Origin: Hibiscus mutabilis
Taxonomy: Eukaryota > Streptophyta > Magnoliopsida > Malvales > Malvaceae
DNA length: 64,000 nucleotides
Direction of reading: 5' to 3'
NCBI GenBank assembly: GCA_019671005.1
Contig: CM033715.1
Location: forward strand, 3,348,001-3,412,000
Position numbers and translations under genes: made by a program. Position 1 is the stretch's first letter; every line of letters starts with the position of its first letter. This document shows, in pieces, positions 12,833 through 25,299 of this stretch. The notes under the pieces were generated by a model, which was not told the DNA's origin, did not search any database, and worked only from the letters and a program-made list of their open reading frames with translations.

Positions 12833-13687
12833 ATAAATATGCTTGCTCCGACCCTCAATAGTACCATGTTAATAGTTCCCCAGAGATTTTAAACTTAGAA
12901 TAATTATTTAATGTATTGATGGTAAAGTTTTTTAATTACATTCCGCATACGTGATTAACTGATTATTAGTAAGATACTATTACTATTACGTGTGTTTAAT
13001 AAACATTTCAAAAGGTAACAGGTAAGATATTTTATTTATTTATTTGGATAAAATGTAGTGTTCTTAGGTTAGATATTTTATCAGCTTGTAGATTTCAATA
13101 CATAAAATGATAATACGTTGATGATATATTGTCTTGGAAATAAAAAAAAAAGAATCCAAAGATTTTGTTAGTAGACAAAAAGTCAAAAATAGCAGGCTAG
13201 TTTACGAAAGTGACTAAAATGGTCATTAGAGTTGAAAACTTTGTTTTCAAGGTGGCCTTCAGAAAAACCTTCATACCTTAATCTTATTGGCAGAGAAGAA
13301 TATATTGCATATTTTCACTTGTTCTTTTCTACGAATAATCTAAAGTGTAAGGCTCCTTCTTCTCTTTTTTTTTTTTAATTCCATTAAATCAAATGCATCT
13401 ATTTATACGCAATGTATTATCTTTTCATTCATACATTTGTCACTTTGCGGCATTTATGCAGGCTCTAAAAGGGCTTCGTAGAGTAGGCAAAGGTGACACA
13501 GCTAATCCACAAATCCGATAGGAGATTGAAGGAAATCGGTATAAAGATTAAATTTTAAAATGATACAAAAACCACTAATATATTTAAATAAAAATAAAAA
13601 TAAATAAAATAAAATTCTTACTTTTGCATGATCCAATATAGTGCTTTTTAGATTACTATTTATATTTTTACAAAAAACGAATAGTTG
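12833..13687. other. Intergenic stretch between two transposons
   Basis: AT-rich sequence with a T run at about 13364-13376. No gene or clear repeat. Confidence 0.4.
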
Positions 13688-14196
13688 AAAACTAATGGGT
13701 TAGAGTCCGGCAGAAATCCTTGTACCCTAGTTAAAATTCATTGTAGTGCTTGTACTCATGAAAGGGACATCTTGGTCCCTGTACTTTCGAAATCCTACCG
13801 TTTTGACCTAAAACATTGATTCCTCTGTTAACTGGATGATATGGGTTAAGTATTGCTGATGTGTCAAGTAATCAAATGTTGAGTTGGACTAAAATACTTA
13901 TATTTCATTAATCTGATGTGGCATAGATATTATTTGACTTGAATCTATGGATCTATTTTCATCCTAAAGGATCCCTAAAATAATTATCATTAAACCCTTA
14001 AATAAATCATGAAAATCTAAATTCTAAAAATAACTTGTCATCAATTCTCTATGAACAAGAAAAAACTTAAAGCACAAAAGCTTGAAAACCCCAAATCTTA
14101 TGATGCAAATCCCTAAAACAAACTCAAACCGGCATCAACTTAACTAAGAGGCACACACTACAAGGAGATAACTGATCTAAGCGACAATTTAGAAGA

Positions 14197-15258
14197 ATGG
14201 AGAGAGGTAAGAAATCGATTGTTTTTTTTTTTTGATACAAAATGAGTTTAATGTATTTGTAGTTTAGTCAACATAGCTATAGAAATGACGATTCACGTGC
14301 ATCCTTGTGAGTTTTCTTTATATAATAGTCGTTAAACTTTGGTTCACAATTACTATCAAAATTACAACAACAAAAAAAAAAGACTTTGATCCACAGTGCT
14401 TTTATTGGTGAAAGCACCCACATATGACAATATGCCTTTTTGTTTTCTAGATAATTGTTGTCTATTATTTCTTATTCATAGAACAATTAAATTGTTTCAT
14501 GATACATTGTCAGTTTGATTGTTTTCAGAATTAGAGTCGTGTCTTTTGTTTTAGGTGTGTTGTATTGTTTTTCTTTTTCTTTGAGGTATCATTAGCATGA
14601 ACCAATTTATTATTAAAATTGTTTTGAAGTTGAGAAAAAAATATATCTATTGATTCTTGGTAAAAAAAAAGTATATTTACTGAATCATTTTCAAGTATCT
14701 AATAAAAAGTATGTCATTTGTGTTTTAGGTGAGAAGAGACCGGCAAAAATTAAAATAAGATTTCATCATTGTGGAACATTTGAGGGGAATCCGAAATCAA
14801 CATATCTTAATGGTAAAGTACAAGTTGTAGAGCATTACGATATGGAAGAATTATGTTATTGGGATTTGTTGTCAATGGTGCATCGACTCAATTGTGGGTT
14901 GAACAAGGTGAAGTGTTTGTATTTTTTAGAGCCGTGTAAGAGTTTGGAGGATGGCTTGAAGTTGTTATTTAGTGACAATAGTGTGCTTGAGTTTTCAAAA
15001 TATTTAAAGGCATTTGGTGGAATTTCTATTTATGTTGACCATATCGGTTATAAGAATGACAAGTTTACTGACATTCCCTTACCAAAAGCATTATACGAGT
15101 CTATTGGCGAGTTGTTGAATGATGAAGGTAAACAGGTTAATATGAGTGACATAGAAGATGATTTAGATATGCGTGATATAAACTTGTCTAGTGATGAGGG
15201 GAATGACGAATTAGTTGGTGCTCGTGAAAAAGTGACAGAATATGTGAAGACTTGGTGA
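14197..15258 (+). CDS. PB1-like domain protein of the MULE (transposase N-terminal part only)
   Basis: My best model has a 10-nt first exon, 14197-14206 (ATGGAGAGAG, then GTAAG), joined to 14729-15258. It starts MERGEKRPAKIKIRFHHCG and gives 179 aa. An alternative unspliced start lies at 14650. Plant MULE proteins often open with this PB1-like fold, seen here as IKIRFHHCGTFEG, YLNGKVQVVE, CYWDLLSMVHRL, LEPCKSLEDGLKLL and ISIYVDHI, followed by an acidic linker (DIEDDLDMRD). The stop at 15258 ends the protein before the SWIM and transposase domains expected in a full MULE. About 100 bases further on, 15356-15442 still reads YIYFDDPESYITTSDDSDAD in another frame, so the original frame was longer. 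I infer that it cannot catalyse transposition. Confidence 0.7.
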
Positions 15259-15714
15259 GGTTGAACATAGAGGATGCTAGTGGTTCATTCCTATCCCAAA
15301 CACGGGTACAAAAAACCATTATGTTGAACCATCTAGAACGCATCATATGACTGATGATGGACTTAATAGTGATTACATATATTTTGATGATCCAGAAAGT
15401 TATATAACCACAAGTGACGACTCAGATGCCGACGGCTCTTGAAGGGTTCAATCTCGAAAATTGTCCTATAATCCTGCTATTAGTAATCACTAATTTTATC
15501 CGGGGTGTTAACCCGTTTTTATATTTTGCAATAAAGAACTTTGTTTATTTACCTTGCCTATTTCATTAATGCATTACATTATCACTATAAATTAATTATG
15601 TGTAATTATACTTGAAACTCAAAGAAGCAAAAAGATTACAAGTATTATTATCTCTTTATTACAATTAAGTATTAATAGTTCTTAAGTTTTATGTTTTATT
15701 ATTACGTATTAGTA

Positions 15715-15742
15715 ATATATATATATATATATATATATATAT
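15715..15742. repeat. (AT)14 microsatellite
   Basis: Perfect AT dinucleotide run inside the MULE. Likely length-variable. Confidence 0.95.
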
Positions 15743-15899
15743 TCTAAAACAGAAATTGAAAAGACAAAAAGACTATTATGTATTAAACATTTAAAGCTCA
15801 AGTCTATTAATATCATACAATCCATTTACATAAAAACCTAAAAATATTATATACATACATATGGCCCATTTTGGGATCAACCTAATTAAAACGTAAGTC

Positions 15900-17040
15900 C
15901 TAATCTGATCTATCATCTCTTTGAATCTTGCGCAGCCAAATCTGGACCGTTAGATCTGGCTGTTGATCGAACGGTCCAGATCACATCCTTGGATAGAAAC
16001 CCTAGCAGGAATCAGATTCTTTGGCGCCGCACTAATCATAATCGTTGGACCGAAAACATGTCGGATGACTAGGATTGCACTTTAGGCGCATGCGACTGTT
16101 TGATCACCCCACGCGCGCGTGAGAGAGCGATGCGTCTTTCCATCTACCCCTACGCGCGTGCACGACTTCCACGTCTTTGATCACGACTGTCCAGTTTCAC
16201 CCTGATGATCCTAGCTCCAGCCACGTCGCCTCTGTCTCCCTCTACGCTCCAGCCAGGCCACATGCAATGCAAAAAATGGCAAAGAGTTAGGATGTAAAGA
16301 TAAATAATAAAATTCGTATATGCATGCAGAAAAAAAAACAACAAAAGGCAGCAACCACCAATATACAACAGGGTCAGAGCCAACATCCGCAAAAAACTAC
16401 ATGAACCCGTCCAAAAATGCACATATCAGCCAATAGGAATTCTTTTTATTTTCAAAAGACATGTAAATCAAGGGCTATATAACCAAAGCCCTAAAAAGTT
16501 GTAAAGGGATTCAGATTTTTTTTCAAAAAAGCAATAGAAAAGCAAGAAATTCTGAGATAACTCGTCTTCTATTTTCCATTGCATGCATAAAGAGTCAAAA
16601 AAGTGGGGAGTTAGGGTTTGTTTTTACCTTCGTACTCATTCGTATCCTCCCTCATTTTGAATCCCATCGATAATAAGCCTCTCGACCTCCATTTGAGGGT
16701 CAGTTTGTGGTGAACCGCTTGGACTTTGGAGGAAATGAAAGATCGTTTTCAAGAAAATGGTCTCAGTTTGCTTCGGTTTTTTTTTTTTTAAAGTGAGGAT
16801 TTTATCTTGGTTCTAGCTTAAATCGAGTTTTGGTTTAGTGTTCAAGAGGAAAAGGGTCTTCGACCATTATTTTGGGAGTTGGCGGCGCCGATTAGCAGCG
16901 ATCGATGCGACGATGGTTTTTAGGTTTTGGGTTTAGGCCTAGCAGAGCAAATAGGGAAATTGGGAGAGTGTTTAGGGAATCTGGTTATCAAAATGGCCAA
17001 AAGGGGAAGTTTTTGCTCGACAGGGCCTTTTATATTTCTT
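15900..17040 (+). other. GC-richer, promoter-like cargo inside the MULE
   Basis: Base composition changes sharply here: CGCGCG clusters near 16112-16160, GGCGCC at about 16024 and 16882, and mirrored segments TCTGGACCGTTAGATC and CGAACGGTCCAGATC near 15943-15980. A TATA-like GGCTATATAACC lies near 16473, followed by an AGGGTTT-rich leader-like stretch to about 17000. No long open frame follows. It could be a captured host promoter plus 5' leader or a fragment of an LTR; I cannot choose between them. Confidence 0.4.
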
Positions 17041-18450
17041 TTAGTGTTTTAAAAATGGCCATATTACATAAATAAATCCCCCGCCCCTTTATATTCACAC
17101 ATATGGCCATTCTGCCTATTAAAACCACAGTCATAGTCCTCGTAAGTTTTCAAAGTTTCACAATCTGGTCCCTCCTTTGATTTTAATCAGCTTCGAATGG
17201 TTTAATTTCCCTTTACCCCCTTCAAATTTCTATTTTATTTTATTTCGGTCCTAAATCCAGTGATAAAACTCCTTTTTCATGCATATTTAAATTTTCAGCC
17301 TTACTGTTGATGTCCGACATGGTTGATACCTATTTTTATTCCATTGCTTGTTCATTATATTTGCATTGTTATGACATTTCTTATGTGAACATGGTATATA
17401 TATATGTGTGTCTTTATATGTGTAATATGCAATGTTAATATGTATGCATGTACGTCCATAGCTACTGCCAAAATAAGCCATAGTTTTTTTTTATGTATAT
17501 AGACATGTGTATTTATGTGTAATGTTATATGTAGGATATATGCCTTATATTTGTACGTGTATGTTGTAGATTATAGTTTGAAAATTACGTGTGTGGTCAC
17601 TGCCAAATCTATGTAAATGCATACATACATAATAATTGGTATATGCAAATGTTTATATCGCATGCTTTACACATGTATATTGAGATAGTTTGAAAATCAT
17701 GTATATATTGCTAATGCCCTGCTTTTTATATACGCATATATGTATGTATGATATTTATTGGGACATGTGAATCGTTATTTTGTTTCGTGCTTGTTTACCA
17801 TGGTGTTTTACGATGCATTCAGGATATAAACTGTTAATGCGGTGTCATTTTATTCGGGAATAAACATGGCCAGTACCAGTCATAGTGGTGGTGGTTTTTT
17901 CGTTTATTCTCGAATAACGGGCCCTTAAAATTCACTCGCATAGAATCGATTTCTTACCGCTATCCATTCTTTCAAATTGTCAGTTAGATCAATGATCTCC
18001 TTTCAGCGTGCTCCTTTTAAGTTGATGTCGGTTCAATAATTTTTCTAGTTTAACATTTGTTTAGGTTTTGTTTTAGGGATTTTTGTTATAAGATTTGGGT
18101 TCTCAAGCTTTTGTGTTTCGAGATTTTTTTCTTGTTCATAGGGGATTTATATAAGGGTTTAATGATATCCTTTTAGATGAAAATAGATCCATGTTTCAAG
18201 TCAAATAATATCCATCCCACATCAGATTAATGAAATGTAAGCATTTTATTCCAACTAAGCATTTGATTACTTGCCACATCAGCCACCGTTAAACCATGTC
18301 ATTCAGTTAACAGGGAATTAACGTTTTGGGTCAAAACGGTAAGATTTCAAAAGTACAAGGACTAAAACGTCCCTTTCAAGAGTACAAGGACTAAACTGAA
18401 TTTTTTGCTATGGTACAAGGGCTTCGGTTGGACTTTAACCAAAACTAATG

Positions 18451-19487
18451 ATGCTGTCAAAGTAATGGGTCATATTTTAAACTTTAATTTCATTGTCATG
18501 TATTATTAGAAAGTCAATGGTTGCGAACAATATCAAAGTTTTCTATTCAAAAAAATTAAATTATTCAACAAAAAACATTATCAAAGTTTTTGCCAATTAT
18601 CATTAAACAACCTTGCACGTCAAAAATATGTATATAGTTCAAATAAAAAAAACCCTCATATAATATAAGAAAAATCTTACGTCTTCGAACCTATCCTACA
18701 AAATATTATCTTGTTTGGTCACAGCCGACTATATTAATTTTGGTATTGGTTGTCTATCGTTATATTGTATCTTTATTTTTTTTCTCTTGTTTCTTAGTTT
18801 TGTTTAAGAATAACTTCACCTTTATAACACGCTTTCTTATACATTTTAGTATATTTTTACCTTTATTGACGGTTATTTGATCGTTCTTTTCATTTTTAAT
18901 TTTCTCGGGTTGTATTTGGCATCATTTGACCGATTAATATGACACTTATTTAGTTATCTTGTTGATCTTCTCTGTTTTGGACACTCCGATTGGATTTGAA
19001 TACAATGTTTGCGTTTGTGAATGGTTTTCTCACGACGATTGGCTATGATTTACAATTGTCTGTGGTCTTTCAATAGTTTGATCCCCTTTTGTAGTTCGTT
19101 TGCCAATACAGTTTGGTTTGTTTGTATCTATCTTTTGTTCGATTCTATTAATTAAATTTTTAACATTTTCATTGTACGATCCTTTTATAATTTTAAAATG
19201 ACTTATGTTAATGCTTATTAAAATGTCAAAATTATGTATTTAATTTACATTTATAAGTATAAACCCTAATAATTTAAACATCTTTTTAATATAACTAGCT
19301 ACTTTTCAAACCTAATCCTACAAAATATCAATCAATAGCGTTTACTTTTTGCACAATGATGCTTTTGAGTTAATTATGGAGATTTGAATACTTTTCCTCT
19401 TAAATCACAACTCCCGAATTTTTTTAATCCTCGAAACCATCAGAAATTGAAACCTGATTATTAAAATAAATAAAGAATCTTCACATT
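18451..19487. other. Intergenic stretch, nothing recognised
   Basis: T-rich sequence right of the MULE with no coding support and no repeat ends found. Confidence 0.4.
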
Positions 19488-20180
19488 TTGACTTAAATAG
19501 AAGATACGTGACTAAACTATATATTTTTAAGTGTTTAAAGTAATTTTTTTTGTAAAAATAGGTATTTAAAATTTTAACCGTTATAATTTAAGTGCTCAGC
19601 CGTCAATGACCGTTTAAAAAAGTTGTTGTCCCATCAGACCGGGACATGTGGCAGAAATATTGATTTCTTTTAATTTTTTGAAGAAAAAAAACTTAAAATT
19701 TTAGTGTTTTTAAAAATCTCAAAAATCTTCAAATCGGTCCCTAAATTTCTAAAAACCCCAAATCTTCACCGCTACCGCGGCGATTGTAGGCGACAAACCC
19801 AACCGGCCATTTCCCCTAATGTGTCATCGCCGAAAATTGACGAACAATGTGTCAATCGAACGACTATTTATAGTCTATTCCAATAGTAGGGACCCAATTT
19901 TCGGATAAAATGAAAGCTTTAGGGGACTTAAATGAAAAAATAAAATTATATTAAAATATCGGAATAAATTATACAAAATAGAAACAAAAAGGGGTCAATT
20001 TTAGATTAATTAAAACTTTAGGACTAAATTGAAAAAATAAAATTATATTAAAAATTGGACTAAATTATTAAAAATATAAATAAAAGGGGTCAATTTCAAG
20101 TTAAATAAAAATTTTAAGGACTAAACTAAATAAAAAAAAATTATATTAAAAATATTGGAATGTATTATAAAAATTAATGG
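19488..20180. repeat. Half of a foldback-type repeat followed by about 97-bp tandem repeats
   Basis: Positions 19488-19870 resemble one arm of the foldback element at 35877-36707: a 'ttaaccgttataattta' motif, an 'acatgtggca' motif, then a GC-richer block with TCACCGCTACCGC and GTCATCGCCG. No mirrored arm follows. From about 19888 to 20180 a unit of roughly 97 bases repeats three times with drift (GGGTCAATTTT... GGACTAAATTGAAAAAATAA... ATTATATTAAAAAT). Confidence 0.55.
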
Positions 20181-20659
20181 TATCGATATAGTCTACCCTC
20201 AAAATAAACATATAGAATTTTTTTTTTTTGAAATAAGAATTTATTCATGTATGCACGACATAGAGGGCCGTCGTCCCACGAAATTTTAAAAAATAAACAT
20301 TTAATTTCACATTTCATCCCTCAAAAATTCTAAAGTTCTTAAATTAAGTCTCTTTCTCAAAAAATTTAAAAGTTCCTATTAAACCTATCTTTTAATTTTT
20401 TTGTTAAACCCTGGTATCATGTGAAAAAAAGCAAATTAAGCTCTCTATTTAAAAAATAGTTTATGCCTTTTTTAAATATAAAGAATTCCTAAAAATTAAT
20501 TTATCAAAATTTGTCACTGCACACAAATAAAAATTCTCTACCCCTTTTCGGAATCCCTTTCTATACTTCAACACTAAAAAAAAAAATTTAACCTCTAAGA
20601 CTAATTTCCAAATCTTAAATCCTCAACCTTAAAAATACATCATTCCCCAATTCCTTAAA

Positions 20660-21310
20660 CTTAGAGTTGTTCTTGAGATTTTAGTGACCCAATGGCAAAC
20701 CTAAAAATTATGCCCCTAATAATAAATATTAAAAATAAATTTTAAAAGTAAACCCCTAATAACAAGTATTAGAAAAAAATAAGTCTCTAACAAATATTGA
20801 AAAATAAATAAATTTTAAGAGCATGTTCTTAATAGCAAATACTGAAAAAAATTATGCCCCTAATAACAATTATTGGGGAAAAATTGGACCCCTAATAACA
20901 AATATTAAAAAATTAAATTTAAAGAGTATGTCCCTAATAACAAATAGCGTTGGGGAAATTAGGCCATAATTGTAAGTATTAGAAAAACAATTGGCTCTTT
21001 AATAACAAATATTGAAAAAATAAATAAATTTTAAGAGTATGTCTTTAATAGTAAATATTAGAAAAAAATAGGCCCCTATAATAAGTATTGAAAAAATTAA
21101 ATCTCCAATAACAAATGTTTGGGTAAAATTGAATTTTAAGAATAGACCCCTAATAACAAATGTTGGGAAAATTGAATCTTAATAATAAATGTTAAAAATT
21201 TAAATTTTAAAAATAATTCCTTATAATAAATATTAAAAAATTGGACCATGATATTAAATGTTATAAAAAAATTATGTCTTAAACAGGTGCCTCTTTTGCC
21301 TATGCCCAGG
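20660..21310. repeat. Degenerate tandem array, CCCCTAATAACAAATATT motif
   Basis: At least ten imperfect copies of the core 'cctaataacaaatatt' followed by an A-rich spacer and, in some, 'ttttaagagtatg'. Spacing varies between about 35 and 75 bases. The outer edges (CCAATGGCAAACC at about 20689 and, reversed, GGGCATAGGCAAAAG at about 21305) are similar, so this may be the body of a transposon whose interior expanded. Confidence 0.6.
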
Positions 21311-21899
21311 TACGGCACTCTTAAATCTTAAAGCATTACCTTAAACCTTATTACTAAATCATGAACTTAATTTCTTAATGTAGAAATATAATACAGACAA
21401 TAAAAGGGACAAAAAATCTATTCAAATATACCAATAAATCGTTGGTGTCCAATAAATAAAGGAATTGACGTGAGTTGTGGTGTGTACAATGTAACTTGCA
21501 TTATGGGGTAATTAATCACGAGCGGGGAACTGTTTTTTCGTGGTTTTTGGTCGTCGTTTTCTTCGATGTTCAAAGCACACCGTTTTTCTTTGTATTCTGT
21601 GCAGATTTCGTGAAAAAGAAAACCTTATTTAATTCGACTTCAGTCACTATGTAATTTGATGCTTATTATGGGTCCCCCTAGCTTTCGTCTGTTTTTAACA
21701 AAATATCTGCTCCACATACCATTAATGATACCTATTTCACACGTATACATATGAGATTAATTAGTAAATATGGAACCATTTACATTGCAATGGAATAAAT
21801 TTTATTTTTTAATAATGATATTTGAATTTTATTAATCACTATAAAATAGTTTATTTATCGTCTCATATTTACGCATATATAGATTAGCCTTAGTTTATT

Positions 21900-22520
21900 T
21901 TTTTAGCTCTAATTTTTCTCTCAAATAGTTACGTCGTTGCTACACTTTATTCAGTGTTTTTATTAGCCGACGTCGTCAATCAATTAGTTTTTGATTGTCG
22001 ATCGCCGGTATTTTTTATTTTTTATTTTTATATTTTAATGAGAATCTATGCTTTTGTGGCACGTGTTTTTCTCTGTCTTTGTGACACGCTTTTCTTTGTT
22101 TTGTGGTTTTTCTCATCTGTCTTTGTGGCATGATTTTAGCATACCTGGCAACCGGTTGGTACTCGAACAGAGATATTCACGGTGCTAATATCTGATTATG
22201 TTTCTATCTGTGGTCTTGCAAAGATGGATCCCCACTCGGTTGATGGTTGGTTGTCGATGTAATCAGTCCTGGGTAGCGGAACTTTCTACCTGATAGTTTG
22301 GGTCGCTTACCACTCCTTTTTCACTTGTTATGCATCTCGATTGGATAGAGATAAGAAGATTCAAGAAAGCTTCTGAATTTTGATGGTATGCTTATCTTTA
22401 TAGAAGTACTCACTTTTCTTTGTTTTTGGGTTGTAAGAGTTTTTGGTAGATTAGTCCTATTATTCTTCTTCCTAGATGCGATGTAATTGTGTTATCTTCT
22501 ATAGTTTTATTAAAAATTCA
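21900..22520 (+). mobile_element. Retroposon-like repeat R1, copy 1
   Basis: Shares with copies at 22570-23045 (reversed) and 25300-26022 the blocks 'tttgtggcac', 'tgatagtttgggtcgct(c/t)accactc', 'catctcg' and 'gatggtatgct'. The tail (TGTAATTGTG ... TTTTATTAAAAATTC) resembles the 3' end of a plant non-LTR element. No coding region survives. Ends are approximate. Confidence 0.5.
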
Positions 22521-22569
22521 GTGGGACTAGTTCACTAGAAATCTCATATAAACGTGCAAAAAAATACTT

Positions 22570-23045
22570 CTATGAAAATTAGCATACCATCAAAACCCAT
22601 AAAACCTTCATGAATTTTCTTGCCTATAGCCAAACGAGACGCTTTACGGATGAAAATGAGTGGTGAGCAAACCAAACTATCAGGCAGATTGCTTCGCTAC
22701 ACGGTTCTAATTACATCGGCTAACAAACCATCAAACGAGTAGGGATCAATCTTTTTCATGGCCACCGACAAAATTAAATAAAAAAGCTAGCCTTGTGAGG
22801 ATCTCTATACAAGCATCAAACGATAACTATAGTATGCTGAAATTATGCCAAATAACAGATAAAATGAACCATAAAAGTCAATGAAAAACATGCCACAAAG
22901 ATAAAGGAAATGTGTGCTACAAGAATAAAGATTCTTATTAAAAATTAAATTTTTTTTGAAGAAAATTAAAAACAAAATATAAAAAATAATGAACATCGAT
23001 GAGTCAACAACCAATATTAAATTAATGCCGTTGCCGATCAAACAA
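22570..23045 (-). mobile_element. Retroposon-like repeat R1, copy 2, inverted
   Basis: Read on the minus strand it matches copy 1 through 'tgatagtttggtttgctc', 'ttttgatggtatgcta' and 'tttgtggcatg'. Copies 1 and 2 lie head to head about 50 bases apart, forming an imperfect 1.1-kb palindrome. Confidence 0.5.
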
Positions 23046-23318
23046 AGGGATATGAAAAAACTTAGCTGGAATAAATTTTCTGTATGAAAATATTATTATT
23101 GATTCATGAATTCCTAAGCAGTTGCGCATGAAATAAACTCATTGAAGGTCAAGATTTTGATTTATGAACTCGGTAAATATACACTATAATAAGTAAATTA
23201 CTATAAACTTGGTAAATATACATTTTTAGATGAATTTTGACGGAATATGTTAATTTTTTAAAAGAAAGTAGAAAGATATACAACAATTGGTGTGGGTTCA
23301 GCTTGTCCGATACAATTA

Positions 23319-23579
23319 CTCCCTTTGTCTCATAAATTTTGTCTAGTATTGACTTTTAAAAAGTCAAATTCTTTTAACTTTGACCACAATTATTTTAAAT
23401 ATTTGAATTAATTAAATTTTATAAAAAATATATTTTTAAACTACTTGATATAAGGTTTTTAAAACATATTTTTTTTATATTTTTACCAATAATACATTTA
23501 AAGTAATAAATAGTCAAAAATTAAAAAAATTGACTTAAAAAAAGTCAATACTGGACATTTTTAGTGTGACGGATATTAT
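23319..23579. mobile_element. Stowaway-like (Tc1/mariner) MITE
   Basis: Begins CTCCCTTTGTCTCATAAA just after a TA. Mirrored arms share GTCTAGTATTGAC and, reversed, GTCCAGTATTGAC. The CTCCCTYYGTC terminus and TA target are typical of Stowaway MITEs. The right terminus has decayed. Confidence 0.75.
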
Positions 23580-24420
23580 TATTTAGCAGTAGGTGGCGAA
23601 TTTTTATAGGAGAAATTAAGAAGAAAATTTGTGGAAAACGAGGATAAGCATAATTTTTTGTTAACGATTAGGGTCGGTTCAGTTTTACTGGTAAAATCAT
23701 GTCTTGCGGTGAAGAAGTAGCGTTAGAGAAATTGAAATTTTTAATTTTTTTTAAATAATCGTTTAAGACCAAAATTAGGCACAAAAATAAGAATGTTCAA
23801 CGGTACTTTTTCGTTTAACAATCGGTATTTTTTTAACTACCCTAAACGTGTTGCTGAACCAAACCTAAAATTCTCCCCATGTTACAATTAGCAAGGACGC
23901 TTTAACTAAAAGCATCTTGCATGTAATTCTAGCTGTCAAGTGCTATTTTATGAGTTTTTAATTTGAAAAAAAAAAACGTTTCTTTATTTGTAAGATTGGA
24001 ATGCTTGTTTACCCGATGTGGGAGTGTAGCTGTCATCTACCTGCACAAAGAATGTGGCTTTGGCCTTGATCAGGTGAAGAGGCGCTATTTTGTCCATTGA
24101 CTTTGGAATTGAATTAACATTGGCCAGTTGAAGCGTTTTAGGAGTCCATTGCATGAAAAGCGCCATGTTGATTTGAGATACACGAATTGGTTCAATATTA
24201 CTTCATTTCACAAAGATAGCATGGGTCGCATATTAATAATTGCCTTCGGTCTTAGGCAATTCGTGGGATTGGTCCAAGGAAGCTTTGTTTGTTGAGATCT
24301 CAATTCTCAAGTATTCAACAACTCTTGTGAAGTGCCTCTTTTTAATTTTCAATTCTACCCGGTGAAATGTAATTTTTGACATTTTGTACTGATTTTATAG
24401 CTTTAATTAAGCTAAAAAAT
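23580..24420. other. Intergenic stretch, one unrecognised minus-strand frame
   Basis: A minus-strand frame at 23984-24166 (60 aa, containing NSIPKSMDKIAPLHLIKAKA and QVDDSYTPTSG) looks more protein-like than the surrounding sequence and may be an old gene fragment. I do not recognise it, and it lacks flanking exons. Confidence 0.25.
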
Positions 24421-24430
24421 AAAACTCAAT

Positions 24431-24740
24431 GGGAAAATATTCTATGCACTGCACTGGCGGTGAAAACGTTTTATTTTCACAAGTGTCTTATTTTTAGGCT
24501 TTAAAGTTTAGGGGTTTAGTATTTGAAATTTTAGAGTTTAGACGTTAGAGTTTAGGTTTCAAGGTAATATATTAGGAATTTAGGTCTTAACCTATAAATT
24601 CTAAATTCTAACCGTAGCTCCTAAATTCTAAATCTCTGCATCTAAACCCCTAAACTTTATACACTAAACTAAACCCCTAAAGCATAAAACTAAGACGATT
24701 ATAGAAAGAAAAAAAATCATCGCGGGTGGTATAATTACCC
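24431..24740. mobile_element. MULE-type MITE with telomere-like interior, copy A
   Basis: The element is 310 bp, flanked by an exact 10-bp duplication AAAACTCAAT at 24421-24430 and 24741-24750. The ends are short and imperfect (GGGAAAATATTC and, reversed, GGGTAATTATACC). The left half carries TTTAGGG-like units and the right half CCCTAAA/CCTAAATT-like units, so the interior is a palindrome of telomere-like repeats. Copy B is at 48340-48714. No open frame. Confidence 0.85.
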
Positions 24741-25299
24741 AAAACTCAATATTATACACACATTTTTTTATTAAAAGTGCAATATTATATATGAACTTTG
24801 ATTATGCACAAATGTATCTATGGAATTTCAATCTTTTTTCAAATTTCATAAACTACTATCACAATTATCATATTTTTGTGACTACATGTTACGATTACCA
24901 TTAATTATATCAATCCAATATAAACGTGAATATGCATTTACTTTTAAATTGTATAAAATTTAATCGTCAACAATTTTTAGATCATGTAGTTAAAGTCCTT
25001 AATTGACACCCTTTTCTTCCCTTAAATTGTGGGTTTAAAATTTAGTATGAGCAAAATTCCACTTCTCTCTTCTATAAAAATTGTTTAAAAAAATTTATAA
25101 AATTTAATCAAAATAAAAAAATTTTGAGAGTTGATATAATGATATATATGAAATTTATAAATAGAAGGATTGTCACAACTATGACAGGGAAAAGGTGAGC
25201 GTAAATCACACATGGCCGTCGTCACCGAATGTGAATGGTATTTGTAACTTTGAGAGTTGTTAAGTGAAGGCTTGAGTTATTTTTAAAAAGGAAATTCAT

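Larger units (their letters stand above)
13688..18450. mobile_element. Mutator-like element with 10-bp target duplication
   Basis: The element itself is 13698-18440 (4,743 bp). It is bounded by an exact 10-bp duplication, AAAACTAATG, at 13688-13697 and 18441-18450. Its ends are long inverted repeats of roughly 400 bases: left 13698 to about 14110 begins GGTTAGAGTCCGG, and right, about 18055-18440, reversed, begins GGTTAAAGTCCAACC. The arms share blocks such as CTTGTAC, GTAATCAAATG and CAAAAGCTTGA. Inside are a gene for a PB1-like protein (14197-15258), a perfect AT microsatellite and a 1-kb less AT-rich block (15900-17040). No MULE transposase catalytic domain is visible. The element is therefore non-autonomous, though clear ends show it moved as a unit. 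Confidence 0.92.

Noticed and set aside
14650..14728. Unspliced N-terminus for the PB1-like protein
   Set aside because: The first 26 codons are unlike the family; a splice from ATG 14197 gives a normal start, although the unspliced form cannot be excluded.
16150..16422. 90-codon minus-strand frame in the MULE
   Set aside because: A membrane-like stretch arises from poly-T and CA-rich sequence; no family motif, no start context.
20660..21310. Possible CRISPR-like array
   Set aside because: Units drift in length and sequence and the spacers are A-rich repeats, in a plant nuclear context; a degenerate tandem repeat or transposon interior fits.
23984..24166. 60-codon minus-strand frame that looks protein-like
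   Set aside because: No recognised family and no companion exon; kept only as a remark on the spacer.
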